From Paucibacter sp. KBW04 (GTDB lineage Bacteria > Pseudomonadota > Gammaproteobacteria > Burkholderiales > Burkholderiaceae_C): 64,000 bases of DNA. Positions 45,511 through 54,966 of the stretch are shown one piece after another. Both the position numbers and the translations under genes were made by a program. The stretch spans positions 186,724 to 250,723 of the forward strand of contig NZ_QAJN01000010.1 of the NCBI RefSeq assembly GCF_003852425.1. Reading direction: 5' to 3'. Under the pieces are notes generated by a model. That model did not search any database. It was not told the DNA's origin and saw only the letters and a list, made by a program, of their open reading frames with translations. Position 1 is the first letter of the stretch. The number at the start of each line of letters is the position of its first letter.

Positions 45511-46410
45511 ATGCTTGATGCCGCCCTCCTCCTGCCCGATTTCTTGCTGATTTTTTGCGGCTTTGTGCTGTGCCGTTACACCGCCCTGAACCGCCCCGTC
45601 TGGGATGCGGCCGAGCGCCTGGTGTACTACCTGCTCTTTCCCGTGCTGCTCTTCAACTCCATCGTCAAGACACCCATGCAGCCCGCAGCCACCGCCGGTC
45701 TGGCCATAGGCGGGGTGAGCCTGGCCCTGGCCGGGATCGCCCTGGCCTATAGCTTGCGTTGGTGGCCCCGGGTGGATGCGCGCAATCTGGCCTCGGGGGC
45801 GCAGTGCGCGTTTCGCTTTAACTCCTTCATCGCCCTGGCCTTGGCCGAGCGTTTGCAGGGTGCGCAAGGCGTGGCCTGGGTGGCTTTGCTGATCGCCTTG
45901 TGCGTGCCGCTGTGCAATATCGGCGCCGTCTGGCCCCTGGCCAAACATGGCGGCCAGGGCTATCTGCGCGAACTGAGTCGCAACCCCTTGATTCTGGCCA
46001 CGCTGGCCGGCTTGAGCGCCAATCTGCTGGGCCTCAAGCTGCCTGACTTGGCCACGCTGACTCTGCAGCGCATTGGCTTGGCCGCCCTGCCCCTGGGTCT
46101 GATGGCCGTGGGCGCAGGCCTGCGCTTTGGCGCTTTGCGCGACTCGCCCGGTCTGGCTGCCGCCCTGCTGAGCATCCGCCACGCCGTCTTGCCCCTGCTC
46201 GCCTTGGCGCTGGCTGCGCTCTTGCAGTTGCCACCCGCGCAAGGCGCCCTGCTCTTGATCTTTGCGGCCCTGCCCACCGCCTCCAGCGCCTATGTGCTGG
46301 CCGTGCGCATGGGCGGTAACGGGCCCTTCGTGGCCGGGCTGGTGACCCTGTCCACCTTGCTGGCCATGGTCACGGTACCGCTTTGGTTAGCTGTGCTGCG
46401 CTGGATCTGA
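45511..46410 (+). CDS. AEC-family permease (auxin efflux carrier type)
   Basis: 299 residues, nearly all membrane: about ten hydrophobic helices starting [18 protein letters not shown], with [19 protein letters not shown] and [15 protein letters not shown] near the middle crossover. Members export or take up carboxylates or amino acids; the substrate is unknown here. Divergent from the Bug gene (177 bp apart). The 3' end overlaps the queG 3' end by 41 bp. Confidence 0.9.
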   Translation: MLDAALLLPDFLLIFCGFVLCRYTALNRPVWDAAERLVYYLLFPVLLFNSIVKTPMQPAATAGLAIGGVSLALAGIALAYSLRWWPRVDARNLASGAQCAFRFNSFIALALAERLQGAQGVAWVALLIALCVPLCNIGAVWPLAKHGGQGYLRELSRNPLILATLAGLSANLLGLKLPDLATLTLQRIGLAALPLGLMAVGAGLRFGALRDSPGLAAALLSIRHAVLPLLALALAALLQLPPAQGALLLIFAALPTASSAYVLAVRMGGNGPFVAGLVTLSTLLAMVTVPLWLAVLRWI

Positions 46411-47509
46411 GACCTGCGCCCTGTGCCAGCGCCCAGTCAATATGTTCGGCCAGCAGGTCCGAGGCACCGCTGCGCTGGCTTTGCAGAGCCGCGCGAATCT
46501 CGGCCGAATCCTCGGCCCGCAAGGCATTGCCCAAGGCCACGGCCAGATTGCGTTGCCAGCGCGCGTGGCCGATGCGGCGTATGGCCGAGCCCTCGGTTTG
46601 GCGCAGAAATGTCGCCTCATCCCAGGCCCAAAGCTGCAATAAGCGCGCCCCGGCCAAGCCCGGCCGCACATCGAAATCCGGCAAGGTGGCTTTCTGCGCA
46701 AACTTGTTCCAGGGGCAGATCAGCTGACAGTCATCACAGCCGTAGATGCGATTGCCGATCAAGGGCCGCAGCTCCAGCGGGATAGCGCCTTCGTGCTCGA
46801 TGGTCAGGTAAGACACGCAGCGCCGCGCATCCACGCGGTAGGGCGCCACGATGGCCTGGGTCGGGCAGACATCCACACAAGCCCGGCACTGGCCGCAATG
46901 CGCCGTGACCGGCTCGCTCAGCGGCAAGGGCAGGTCCAGATAGATTTCACCCAGAAAAAACATGGAGCCAGCCTGGCGGTGCAAGGTCAGCGTGTGCTTG
47001 CCGCGCCAGCCAAGCCCTGAGCGCGCGGCCAGTTCCACCTCCAGCACCGGGGCGGAGTCGGTGAAGGCCCGGTAACCCAGCGGCCCGACGGCCTCGGCCA
47101 GGCGTTCGGCCAGCTTTTGCAGGCGGTTGCGCAAGACCTTGTGATAGTCCCGACCACGGGCGTAGATGGAGAGCTGTGCGTGCTGCGGACTCTTCAAGCC
47201 CGCCCATTCAATCGCCTGCCAATCCCCTGGGCTGTTGCGCGGCAGATAGTCCATGCGCGCCGTCAGCACCCGCACGGTGCCCGGCACCAGTTCGGCCGGC
47301 CGGGCACGCTTGAGGCCGTGGGCCTCCATATAGTGCATGGAGCCATGAAAACCGGCCTCCAACCAGGCCAACAAACCGGGCTCGGCACGCGACAAATCGA
47401 TATCGGCCACGCCAATCTGTGAGAATCCCAACTCAAGCGCCCAAGCGCGCAACTGGTCCGTCAGGGCCAGGCCTTGGTCTTCCATCAATTCCTTCGGAGC
47501 TTGCGTCAT
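46370..47509 (-). CDS. queG: Epoxyqueuosine reductase
   Basis: 379 residues. It makes the last step of queuosine formation in tRNA using cobalamin and two [4Fe-4S] clusters. Cluster ligands: [16 protein letters not shown] (about 207-222) and [10 protein letters not shown] (about 257-266); the N-terminal substrate part has [10 protein letters not shown] and [20 protein letters not shown]. The C-terminal HEAT-like tail is present. Back to back with tsaE; the ATG abuts the tsaE TTG. Confidence 0.95.
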   Translation of the reverse strand: MTQAPKELMEDQGLALTDQLRAWALELGFSQIGVADIDLSRAEPGLLAWLEAGFHGSMHYMEAHGLKRARPAELVPGTVRVLTARMDYLPRNSPGDWQAIEWAGLKSPQHAQLSIYARGRDYHKVLRNRLQKLAERLAEAVGPLGYRAFTDSAPVLEVELAARSGLGWRGKHTLTLHRQAGSMFFLGEIYLDLPLPLSEPVTAHCGQCRACVDVCPTQAIVAPYRVDARRCVSYLTIEHEGAIPLELRPLIGNRIYGCDDCQLICPWNKFAQKATLPDFDVRPGLAGARLLQLWAWDEATFLRQTEGSAIRRIGHARWQRNLAVALGNALRAEDSAEIRAALQSQRSGASDLLAEHIDWALAQGAGLRSSAAQLTKAVP

Positions 47510-48007
47510 TTGCGCATTCTAGAAACCCGCTCTCTGCAGTGGCCCGATGAGGCCGCCACCCAGGCCTTTTGCGCCGCGCTGGCGCGCGGCCTGCAAGCCC
47601 ATCCCCACTTGATGAATGCCAGCATCGAACTGCATGGCAGCCTTGGTGCCGGCAAGACCAGCTGGGTCCGCCATCTGCTGCGCGCCCTGGGCGTGGAGGG
47701 GCGCATCAAGAGCCCCAGCTACGCGGTGATGGAGAGTTATGAGCTGCCGCTAGGTGTCGTCAGCCATTTCGATTTCTACCGTTTTGACGACCCGCGCGAA
47801 TGGGAGGATGCCGGCTTTCGCGACATCTTCGCCGCGCCCGGCCTCAAGCTCAGCGAGTGGCCGGAAAAGGCCGAGGGCATGCTCCCCGCGCCCGACTTGC
47901 AAATCTGGATAGAGACGCAGGCGGACGAGAGCCGCAGCGTCAAACTCGTGGCCGGCACCGCCTTGGGCCAGGCCTTGATTCAAACGCTGGAAGGGGTCAG
48001 GTCTTGA
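47510..48007 (+). CDS. tsaE: tRNA threonylcarbamoyladenosine biosynthesis ATPase TsaE
   Basis: 165 residues. P-loop ELHGSLGAGKTSWVRHLL, then IKSPSYAVMESYEL, HFDFYRFDDPREWEDAGFRD and LKLSEWPEKAEGMLP, the TsaE signature. It drives the TsaB/TsaD cycle that makes t6A37 in tRNA. The TTG at 47510 was chosen because GGAG lies ten bases upstream and it directly abuts queG; no suitable ATG exists. The stop overlaps the amidase start (TTGA). Confidence 0.92.
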   Translation: MRILETRSLQWPDEAATQAFCAALARGLQAHPHLMNASIELHGSLGAGKTSWVRHLLRALGVEGRIKSPSYAVMESYELPLGVVSHFDFYRFDDPREWEDAGFRDIFAAPGLKLSEWPEKAEGMLPAPDLQIWIETQADESRSVKLVAGTALGQALIQTLEGVRS

Positions 48008-49617
48008 CAGTCGAGCGCCGCTTGCCACATCCATTCAAGCTGCAACGCCGCCAGGCCTTGCGCGCCATGGGCGCTCTGGCCCTGGTCTTGAAAGCCCCGC
48101 AAGTCATCGCCGCCACCAATGCGGTGGGCAAGAACAGCAAAACGGCGGGTGACGGCTCGGGCGCCTTGCTGCCCCTGCCCGCGCAGAAGAAGGCCGCGCC
48201 CGCAGCGAGCCCGGCGCCCGCCCCGGCGGCTTCGGCAGCACCTGCGCCGGCCCCCGCCAACAGCAATATCGTTGCCGTGCGCGTCTGGCCAGCCGATGAG
48301 TACACCCGCGTCACGCTGGAGTCCGACAAGCCTTTGGCCGCCCAGCACTTTTTGGTCGAAGGCCCGGACCGGCTGGTGATCGACATCGAAGGCCTGGAGC
48401 TGAGCCCCGGCCTGCGCGAGCTGCTGGGCAAGGTGCGCGCCGACGACCCCTTCATCGCGGGCGTGCGGGTGGGCCAGAATCGGCCCCGCGTGGTGCGCCT
48501 GGTGCTGGACCTCAAACAGCCGGTGGCGCCGCAGATCTTCACCCTGGCGCCGGTGGCGGCCTACCAGAATCGTCTAGTGTTCGACCTCTACCCCAAGGTC
48601 GAGGTCGATCCCTTGCTGGCCCTGATCCGCGAGAAGGAAAAGGCCGAAACCGAGGCGGCTCAATCGGTGCAAGATGCCTTGGGCGAGATGATTGCCCGCA
48701 TCGACAAACCGGCCCTGCCCGCGGCAACGCCCCCAGCCGTCTTGCCGCCTGGCACCAAGCTTCCCAAGCCTGCGCCCGGCCCTAGCCCTGCCGCCTCCGC
48801 TGCGGTGCAAACACCCGTCCCCCCGCCGCCGCTGCCCGGCCCCGCCCCCTCACCCGCAAGCACGGCGGCCGAAACCGGCCTGGCTCAAGCCAAGCTGGAT
48901 CGCCTCATCGTCATCGCCTTGGACCCCGGCCATGGCGGCGAAGACCCCGGCGCCATCGGGCCCTCGGGCCTGAAGGAAAAAGACGTGGTACTGGCCGTGG
49001 CCCTGCAGCTACGTGACCGGCTCAATAGCAACCCGAATATCCGGGTGATGATGACCCGCGACGCCGACTTCTTCGTGCCCCTGCACGAGCGGGTGCGCAA
49101 GGCGCGCCGGGTGCAGGCCGATTTATTCGTCTCCATCCATGCGGACGCCTTCATCACGCCCAAGGCACGCGGTGCCTCGGTGTTTGCGCTCAGCGACGGC
49201 GCGGCCAGCAGCCAGACCGCCCGCTGGATGGCGAACAAGGAGAACGCGGCCGACCTGGTCGGCGGGGTCAACAAAGACATCGCCGTCAAAGACGCGAATG
49301 TGCTCAAGGCCATGCTGGACATGAGCACCTCCGCCCAGATCCGCGACAGTCTCAAGCTGGGCTCCGAGGTGCTGGGCCAAATCGGCCGCGTCGGCAATCT
49401 GCACAAACGCAGCGTGGAGCAAGCCGGCTTTGCCGTGCTCAAAGCGCCCGACGTGCCCTCCATCCTGGTGGAAACCGCCTTCATCTCCAACCCGGAGGAA
49501 GAAGCCAAGCTGCGCGACCCGGATTACCAGGCCAAGCTGGTGGCTGCCCTGGCGACTGGGATTGCGCGTTACTTTGCCAAGAACCCGCCCTTGGCGAGGC
49601 ATAGACCTCTGTCGTGA
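48004..49617 (+). CDS. amiC: Tat-exported N-acetylmuramoyl-L-alanine amidase (AmiC-like)
   Basis: 537 residues from a TTG that overlaps the tsaE stop. The N-terminus has a twin-arginine-type signal (LQRRQALRAMGALALVL). An AMIN domain follows a Lys/Ala/Pro-rich linker (IVAVRVWPADEYTRVTLESD, about 90-200), then a proline-rich linker and the zinc amidase: ALDPGHGGEDPGAIGP near 310, FVSIHADAF near 378 and VETAFISNPEEE near 490. It cleaves peptidoglycan at division sites. The tsaE-amiC order is common in proteobacteria. Confidence 0.93.
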   Translation: MTVERRLPHPFKLQRRQALRAMGALALVLKAPQVIAATNAVGKNSKTAGDGSGALLPLPAQKKAAPAASPAPAPAASAAPAPAPANSNIVAVRVWPADEYTRVTLESDKPLAAQHFLVEGPDRLVIDIEGLELSPGLRELLGKVRADDPFIAGVRVGQNRPRVVRLVLDLKQPVAPQIFTLAPVAAYQNRLVFDLYPKVEVDPLLALIREKEKAETEAAQSVQDALGEMIARIDKPALPAATPPAVLPPGTKLPKPAPGPSPAASAAVQTPVPPPPLPGPAPSPASTAAETGLAQAKLDRLIVIALDPGHGGEDPGAIGPSGLKEKDVVLAVALQLRDRLNSNPNIRVMMTRDADFFVPLHERVRKARRVQADLFVSIHADAFITPKARGASVFALSDGAASSQTARWMANKENAADLVGGVNKDIAVKDANVLKAMLDMSTSAQIRDSLKLGSEVLGQIGRVGNLHKRSVEQAGFAVLKAPDVPSILVETAFISNPEEEAKLRDPDYQAKLVAALATGIARYFAKNPPLARHRPLS

Positions 49618-49692
49618 AGCCCATGCCCTGGACTTGAGCAAGGCTTGCAAAAGCCCTGTTCAAGCCCTCCCTCATACCTTGCGCAGCTGCCG

Positions 49693-49941
49693 CTACTGCA
49701 CCCGAAAGTCATTCAAATCGAACGGGGGACGGCGCTTGTCCGGCCGCAGAGCAATCCAAACCCCGAGGCCAATTGGCCATCCGATGAACATGATCAAGGC
49801 TGCGACTAGCAAAGGCGGCCTGCCGCGAGATTTGGCGTCGTGATAGGCCCAAGCACCGCTTTTGAGCCATAGCACCAAAATAACAAGCAATGGCGCGAAG
49901 CCAATCAAAGGGGAAAAATCAAAATCCAAATCGAACCTCAA
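49693..49941 (-). CDS. Small membrane protein with two hydrophobic segments
   Basis: 82 residues from a TTG start (no ATG before residue 50, and a poor ribosome-binding site). Hydrophobic segments LIGFAPLLVILVLWL and LLVAALIMFIGWPIGLGVWIAL flank YHDAKSRGRPP; the basic end is RPDKRRPPFDLNDF. The amphipathic pattern and codon use look coding, but the family is unknown. Convergent with amiC. Confidence 0.55.
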   Translation of the reverse strand: MRFDLDFDFSPLIGFAPLLVILVLWLKSGAWAYHDAKSRGRPPLLVAALIMFIGWPIGLGVWIALRPDKRRPPFDLNDFRVQ

Positions 49942-50059
49942 GTCTTATCTGCATGGCGCTGAGCGCGGCCCATTGGGCTGGCGGCAACGAGTCATAACTT
50001 TCTGGGCCCAGGCACCACCATCGAGCTTCAAGATGCTGCTTGAGCCGCTCTAGGCAGGC

Positions 50060-53000
50060 CTACTTGCCCAACTCCGTCGGCATCGCCGGCGCCGTCTTGC
50101 GCTGCACCGGCTTGTAGGTCTTCAGTCGCTCCAGGACGTTAGCGATGGCGGCGTCGAGCTGGCTGTCGCGGCCCTTGTTGACCTGCAAGGGGTCCAATTC
50201 GACTTCGATGTCCGGGGCCACGCCTTCGTTCTCGACTCGCCATTCGCCGTCCGGCGTGTAGAAGCGGAAGAAGGGCACGACCACATTGCCGCCGTCGATC
50301 AAGGGCGGGTTGGCGGAGATGCCGATCAGGCCACCCCAGGTGCGCTTGCCGATCAAGGGGCCCAGACCCAGCCGCTTGAAGCCATAGGGCAGGAAGTCGC
50401 CACCGGAGCCGGCATCCTGGTCGATCAGCATGGCTTTGGGGCCGTAGATAGCGCCGCCCGGTGTGTCGTAGACCAGGCCATCACGGTCCTTCCAGCTGGA
50501 CAGATAGGGGCGGCTCAGCACATCCAGCACATAGTTGGCGGCCTGGCCGCCACCGTTGCGGCGGTCGTCAACGATGATGCCTTCGCGGCCGATCTGGGCG
50601 AAGAACATGCGGTTGAAGAAGGTGAAGCCCTCGTCCGCCGTGTCGGGCAGATAGACGTAGGCCAGGCGGCCGCCGCTCTGTGCATCGACATACTGGCGGT
50701 TGCGATCAATCCAGTCCCAGCGACGCAGGCTCGCTTCATTGGTAACCGGCACGACCACGGCCTGACGCGGCGTCTTGGCGCTAGGTTCGCTGGCGATGCT
50801 CAGGGTCAGCTGCTTGCCCGCCGTGTTTTCCAGCAAGGCAAACAGATTTTGCTTGGCGTCCAGCGGCCGGCCGTTGATGGCCATCAGATAGTCGCCCGGC
50901 TTCACACCCAGGCCGGGCGTGGCCAGCGGCGCCTTCATAAAGGGGTTCCAGCGGTCGCCGCCGTAAATCTTGCTGATGCGGTAGTAGCCGCCTTCAACCC
51001 GGAAGTCGGCGCCCAGCAGGCCCACGGCCACCTTGGCTTCCTGGTGCACATCGCCACCGCCCACCCGGTTATGGCCGACCTGCAACTCGGCAATCATCTC
51101 GACCAGCAAGTCGTTCAAATCCTCGCGCGTTTGCACATGGTCCAGCAGGGGCAGGTAGCGGGCGTAGACAGCCTCCCAATCCAGGCCGTGCAGCTTGGGG
51201 TCGTAGAAGAACTCCTTCTCCATCCACCAGGTTTCGTCAAAGATCTGGCGCCATTCTTCACGCGGATTCACCCGCATGCGCAAGGGCGCGGTGTCCACCG
51301 GCTTGGCATCGAGCTTTGCGCCTGCGTCGGCCACCTCCAGCCCGCCCTTGGCGGTGTGCAGCAGCAGCTTTTTGCCGTCGGGGCTGATCTCATAGCCTTC
51401 CAGGCCTTGGCGCAGGGATTTTGCCTCGCGTTCCTCGAAGTCGAAGCGGTAGAGTGCGGCGCCTTCTTGCCCGCGCTTTTCTGGCGCGTCCAGGCTGGCA
51501 CCGGCTTGGCCTTGCTCCAGATAGAACAAGGCACCATCGGCGGCCACGCTCAGGGCCGCGTAATTGCGCTCCGGCAGGGGTAGACCCACGATGCGATCGT
51601 TCAGGCCATGCGCGTCCACACGGGTGGGCTTGGCGGGCTTGCTTGATTTGGCGGGCTTGTTGCCTGCATCCTTCTCGTCCGCAGGCTTGCCAGTGTCCTT
51701 GTTGCTGTTCTTCTCAGCCTCTTTTTTCTCGGCGTCTTTCTTGGCAGCGGTTTCATCCCCGCTCTTGGGCAGCAGGGGTGACTTGCCATCGGCCGCCAAC
51801 ACGGCGGCGTAAAGCCCCAAGCGCTGCGGGCGCTCGCGGGTGGACATGTCCAGGCCGACCTGGGTGAGGCCTGAGTTGGTCGAGGCGGTGAAGTACAGGG
51901 CCTCGCCATTGCTCGAGAATACAGGGTTGCTGGCATGGGCCAGACCGTCCCCCACCGCGATCTCCTTGCCGCTGGCGAACTCGTGCAGACGGATCTGGCT
52001 GAAGTGGTTTTCACCGCGCACGGTAAAGGCCAGCCAGCGGCTGTCGGGCGAGAAAGCCACGTCGAAAGGGCCGCGCCGCGGGCTGCTGGCAATGCGCTGG
52101 GCCGTGCCAAAACCGCTGGCGCCCACGGCGGGGCTGAGGCTCAGGCTGTAGAGATTGAGGTGGTTGTCCTGGTAGATCAGGCGCTGTCCATCCGGCGACC
52201 AGGCCAGCAGGGTGAAGTAGCCGTTCTTGCCCAGGGCGAAGCGCTTGGGTTTCTCCAGGCCGGCCTGGTCGCGCAGCACGATATGGTGCTGGCGGCCAGC
52301 GCCATCGGCGGCACTGTGTTGTTTGCTGCGGTCAGCCTCATCCGAGATATAGGCCACGCGCAGGCCGTCCGGGCTGCCCAAGGCGTCTTTCTCGCGCACG
52401 CCCGCGCTTTCGGTCAGGTTGCGCACCGAACCGTCCTTGACCGGCAGCATGAAGACATCGCCACGGGCGCTGACGATCACCCGTTTACCGGTGGCCGAGA
52501 GCTGGGCCGATTCGATGCTGCGGGAGGCGTCCTTCCACTGCGTGCGGGTCTGCGGGCTATTGGGCTTGAGCTGGATATTGAGCAAGCGGCTCTGGCCGCT
52601 GCTCAGATCCAACTCATGCAGGAGTCCGGCGGATTCGTAGACGACTTGGCTGCCGTAAGCGGAGGCACTGCGCACATCCCATTGCGTCTGACGGGTCAGC
52701 TGGCGCAAGGCCTTGCTGACGGTGTTGTAGGCGAAAAGATTGGCCGCGCCGTCGGCACGATCGGAGATGAAGACCAGCTCCTGCCCCACCCACAGCGGGT
52801 TGATGTCGCTGGCGTTGACATGGGGCACGGCCTCCAGCTGCTGGGTGGCCGGGTCGATGATCCAGATCGGCGGCGTGGTGCCGCCGCGATGCTGGCGCCA
52901 ACCCGAGGCGCCGTTATAGGCTTGTTTATAGGGGCGGTAGGCCAGGCGTTTGCCGTCGGGTGACCAAGCGCCCTCGTAGGCGACGGCCTCCATCACCTTT

Positions 53001-53509
53001 TGCTCGAACACCGAGACCGCCCCCTCTTCCGCATTCACCTCGAAGAGCTGATTGCTGCGGTTATTGGCGACCTCGCGATTGGAGGCGAACAGAATCTTCT
53101 TGCCGTCCGGGCTCCAGCCGTTCACCACATCGGCCGCCGGGTGCCAAGTCAGGCGGCGCGCCTGGCCGCCGCTGATGGGCATCATATAGACATCGGTATT
53201 GCCGTCGTAGGCGGCGGAGAAGGCGATCCAGCGCCCATCCGGCGAGATGGCAGGCGCGAACTCGGCTGCCGCATGCTGGGTCAGTTGGCGTGCATTCTGG
53301 CCATTGCGATCACTGACCCAGATATCGCCCCCATAGACAAAAGCCAGGTGTTGGGCCGAGACCGAGGGCTGGCGCAGCAGCTGGCTGCCGGCGCTGGCTG
53401 CGGCATCGGCCGCGCTGGCGCTAGGCGCAGCCCAGGCAGCGCCGCCGCCCAAGCAAACCGTGGCGGCCAAGCCCAGGCTGAGCATGTGCTTGTTCTTGGT
53501 TTTTTTCAT
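50060..53509 (-). CDS. Tricorn-like exported protease
   Basis: 1149 residues. Signal peptide (HMLSLGLAATVCLGGGAAWA), two TolB/WD-like propellers (SPDGRWIAFSA, SPDGKKILFAS, SPDGKRLAYRP and more), a lysine/glutamate-rich linker (about 595-640), a PDZ domain (GVKPGDYLMAINGRPL) and the tail-specific/tricorn protease core (LQVGHNRVGGGD; IIVDDRRNGGGQ; DQDAGSGGDFLPYGF with the serine nucleophile; GKRTWGGLIG). It probably degrades peptides in the periplasm. The first tricorn-type serine of the SH pair is glycine here, as I recall for other bacterial members. Start at MKKTKNKH. Confidence 0.92.
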   Translation of the reverse strand: MKKTKNKHMLSLGLAATVCLGGGAAWAAPSASAADAAASAGSQLLRQPSVSAQHLAFVYGGDIWVSDRNGQNARQLTQHAAAEFAPAISPDGRWIAFSAAYDGNTDVYMMPISGGQARRLTWHPAADVVNGWSPDGKKILFASNREVANNRSNQLFEVNAEEGAVSVFEQKVMEAVAYEGAWSPDGKRLAYRPYKQAYNGASGWRQHRGGTTPPIWIIDPATQQLEAVPHVNASDINPLWVGQELVFISDRADGAANLFAYNTVSKALRQLTRQTQWDVRSASAYGSQVVYESAGLLHELDLSSGQSRLLNIQLKPNSPQTRTQWKDASRSIESAQLSATGKRVIVSARGDVFMLPVKDGSVRNLTESAGVREKDALGSPDGLRVAYISDEADRSKQHSAADGAGRQHHIVLRDQAGLEKPKRFALGKNGYFTLLAWSPDGQRLIYQDNHLNLYSLSLSPAVGASGFGTAQRIASSPRRGPFDVAFSPDSRWLAFTVRGENHFSQIRLHEFASGKEIAVGDGLAHASNPVFSSNGEALYFTASTNSGLTQVGLDMSTRERPQRLGLYAAVLAADGKSPLLPKSGDETAAKKDAEKKEAEKNSNKDTGKPADEKDAGNKPAKSSKPAKPTRVDAHGLNDRIVGLPLPERNYAALSVAADGALFYLEQGQAGASLDAPEKRGQEGAALYRFDFEEREAKSLRQGLEGYEISPDGKKLLLHTAKGGLEVADAGAKLDAKPVDTAPLRMRVNPREEWRQIFDETWWMEKEFFYDPKLHGLDWEAVYARYLPLLDHVQTREDLNDLLVEMIAELQVGHNRVGGGDVHQEAKVAVGLLGADFRVEGGYYRISKIYGGDRWNPFMKAPLATPGLGVKPGDYLMAINGRPLDAKQNLFALLENTAGKQLTLSIASEPSAKTPRQAVVVPVTNEASLRRWDWIDRNRQYVDAQSGGRLAYVYLPDTADEGFTFFNRMFFAQIGREGIIVDDRRNGGGQAANYVLDVLSRPYLSSWKDRDGLVYDTPGGAIYGPKAMLIDQDAGSGGDFLPYGFKRLGLGPLIGKRTWGGLIGISANPPLIDGGNVVVPFFRFYTPDGEWRVENEGVAPDIEVELDPLQVNKGRDSQLDAAIANVLERLKTYKPVQRKTAPAMPTELGK

Positions 53510-53537
53510 CGCGAATCGTCTCCCTTTTTTTGTCGCT

Positions 53538-54179
53538 TCAGGCCTTGCTCTTTTTGCCGCGCACAAAGCCCAGCAAGAGCAGCAAGCCGGGTATGGCAAT
53601 CATGGTCCAGAAAATCAGTTGCAGATGCGCTTTGACCACGGGCGCATTGCCGAACACATAACCGGTCAGCGTGACGCTGCCTATCCAGAGCAAGGCGCCG
53701 CTGATGTCGTAGAAGGTGAACTTGCGCCGAGTCATGGCCGTCACCCCGGCCACAAAGGGCGCAAAGGTGCGGGCGAAGGGCACGAAGCGGGCCAAGATCA
53801 GAGCGATGCCGCCGCGCCGCTCATAAAAATCATGGGCGCGGTCAAAGGCCTCGCGGTTGAAAAAGCGCGAGCTTTCCCACTGAAAGACCTTGGGGCCGAA
53901 GAAGCGGCCGATGCTGTAATTGGTCTGGTTGCCGGCCACCGCCGCCACGAGCATCACCGTGAGCGCGGTGCCCAGATGCAAAAGCCCGGCCCCGCAAAGC
54001 GTGCCGACGATGAAGAGCAGGGAGTCGCCCGGCAAGAAGGGCATGACGACCAAACCGGTCTCGACAAAGATGATCAGAAACAGCAGGGCGTAGATGCCGT
54101 TGCCATACAGGGCCACGAAGTCGGCCAGATGCCGGTCCGCATGCACTAGCGTGTCGAAGAAACTGGCGAGGACTTCCAT
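53538..54179 (-). CDS. DedA-family membrane protein (copy 1)
   Basis: 213 residues, with FVETGLVVMPFLPGDSLLFIVGTL and FVPFARTFAPFVAGV, the DedA/VTT motifs, and at least four membrane helices. DedA proteins support phospholipid (undecaprenyl-phosphate or PE) flipping and membrane-potential homeostasis. It lies 63 bp downstream of a close paralog on the same strand, and 28 bp before the tricorn gene. Confidence 0.92.
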   Translation of the reverse strand: MEVLASFFDTLVHADRHLADFVALYGNGIYALLFLIIFVETGLVVMPFLPGDSLLFIVGTLCGAGLLHLGTALTVMLVAAVAGNQTNYSIGRFFGPKVFQWESSRFFNREAFDRAHDFYERRGGIALILARFVPFARTFAPFVAGVTAMTRRKFTFYDISGALLWIGSVTLTGYVFGNAPVVKAHLQLIFWTMIAIPGLLLLLGFVRGKKSKA

Positions 54180-54242
54180 GCGGGCAGCGCTTCCGTGTAA
54201 GCAGTGAAAGATGCCCGACTGTAGCCAAGCTCTTTAGGTCTT

Positions 54243-54896
54243 TTATTCGGCTTGCTGAGTTTTTTGCCGCCCTGCCCGCCAGCCGCCGATGATGGCGATC
54301 AGGCCCGGGATGATGATCATGGCCCAGATGATTTTTTCCAGGTTGTCCTTCACCCAGGGCAGATTGCCGAAGGCATAGCCCATCACCGTGATGCCCACCA
54401 CCCACAGCAAGGCGCCGACCACGTTGTAGAGGGTGAACTTCTTGCGGTCCATCTCGGCCACACCGGCCACAAAGGGCGCGAAGGTGCGCACAAAAGGCAT
54501 GAAGCGGGCAATGATGATGGTGACGGCACCATTGCGCTCGTAGAACTCGTGCGCCGTATCAAAAGCGCGGCGATTGAAAAAGCGCGACTGCTCCCACTTA
54601 AATACTTTGGGGCCGAAGTAGCGGCCGATGCCGTAATTGCACTGGTCGCCCAGGATGGCCGCCACCAGCAGCACGGCGATGGCCAGCGGTAGATTCATCA
54701 GCCCGGCACCGCACAAAGTGCCCACAACGAAGAGCAAGGAGTCGCCCGGCAAGAAGGGCATGACGACCAGTCCCGTCTCCACAAACACGATCAAAAACAG
54801 CAAGGCGTAGACCCACATGCCATAGGTCTGAACAAAATCGGCGATGTGCCGATCGACGTGGACGATGAAGTCGATGAAGAAGCTGATGAGTTCCAT
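54243..54896 (-). CDS. DedA-family membrane protein (copy 2)
   Basis: 217 residues, about two thirds identical by eye to copy 1 (FVETGLVVMPFLPGDSLLFVVGTL; FMPFVRTFAPFVAGV; FKWEQSRFFNRRAFDTAHEF). The pair looks like a tandem duplication. It is divergent from mutL with 70 bp between starts. Confidence 0.92.
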   Translation of the reverse strand: MELISFFIDFIVHVDRHIADFVQTYGMWVYALLFLIVFVETGLVVMPFLPGDSLLFVVGTLCGAGLMNLPLAIAVLLVAAILGDQCNYGIGRYFGPKVFKWEQSRFFNRRAFDTAHEFYERNGAVTIIIARFMPFVRTFAPFVAGVAEMDRKKFTLYNVVGALLWVVGITVMGYAFGNLPWVKDNLEKIIWAMIIIPGLIAIIGGWRAGRQKTQQAE

Positions 54897-54966
54897 GGCG
54901 GCGGATTATGGCCGCTGTGCGCATGGCCGAAAGAGCCAGACCCGCCAGCCTTCTTACAATACGCAC

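Noticed and set aside
45334-46242. Extension of the Bug protein frame upstream to 46242
   Set aside because: The extension lies opposite the AEC gene, and the signal peptide with a good ribosome-binding site begins at 45333.
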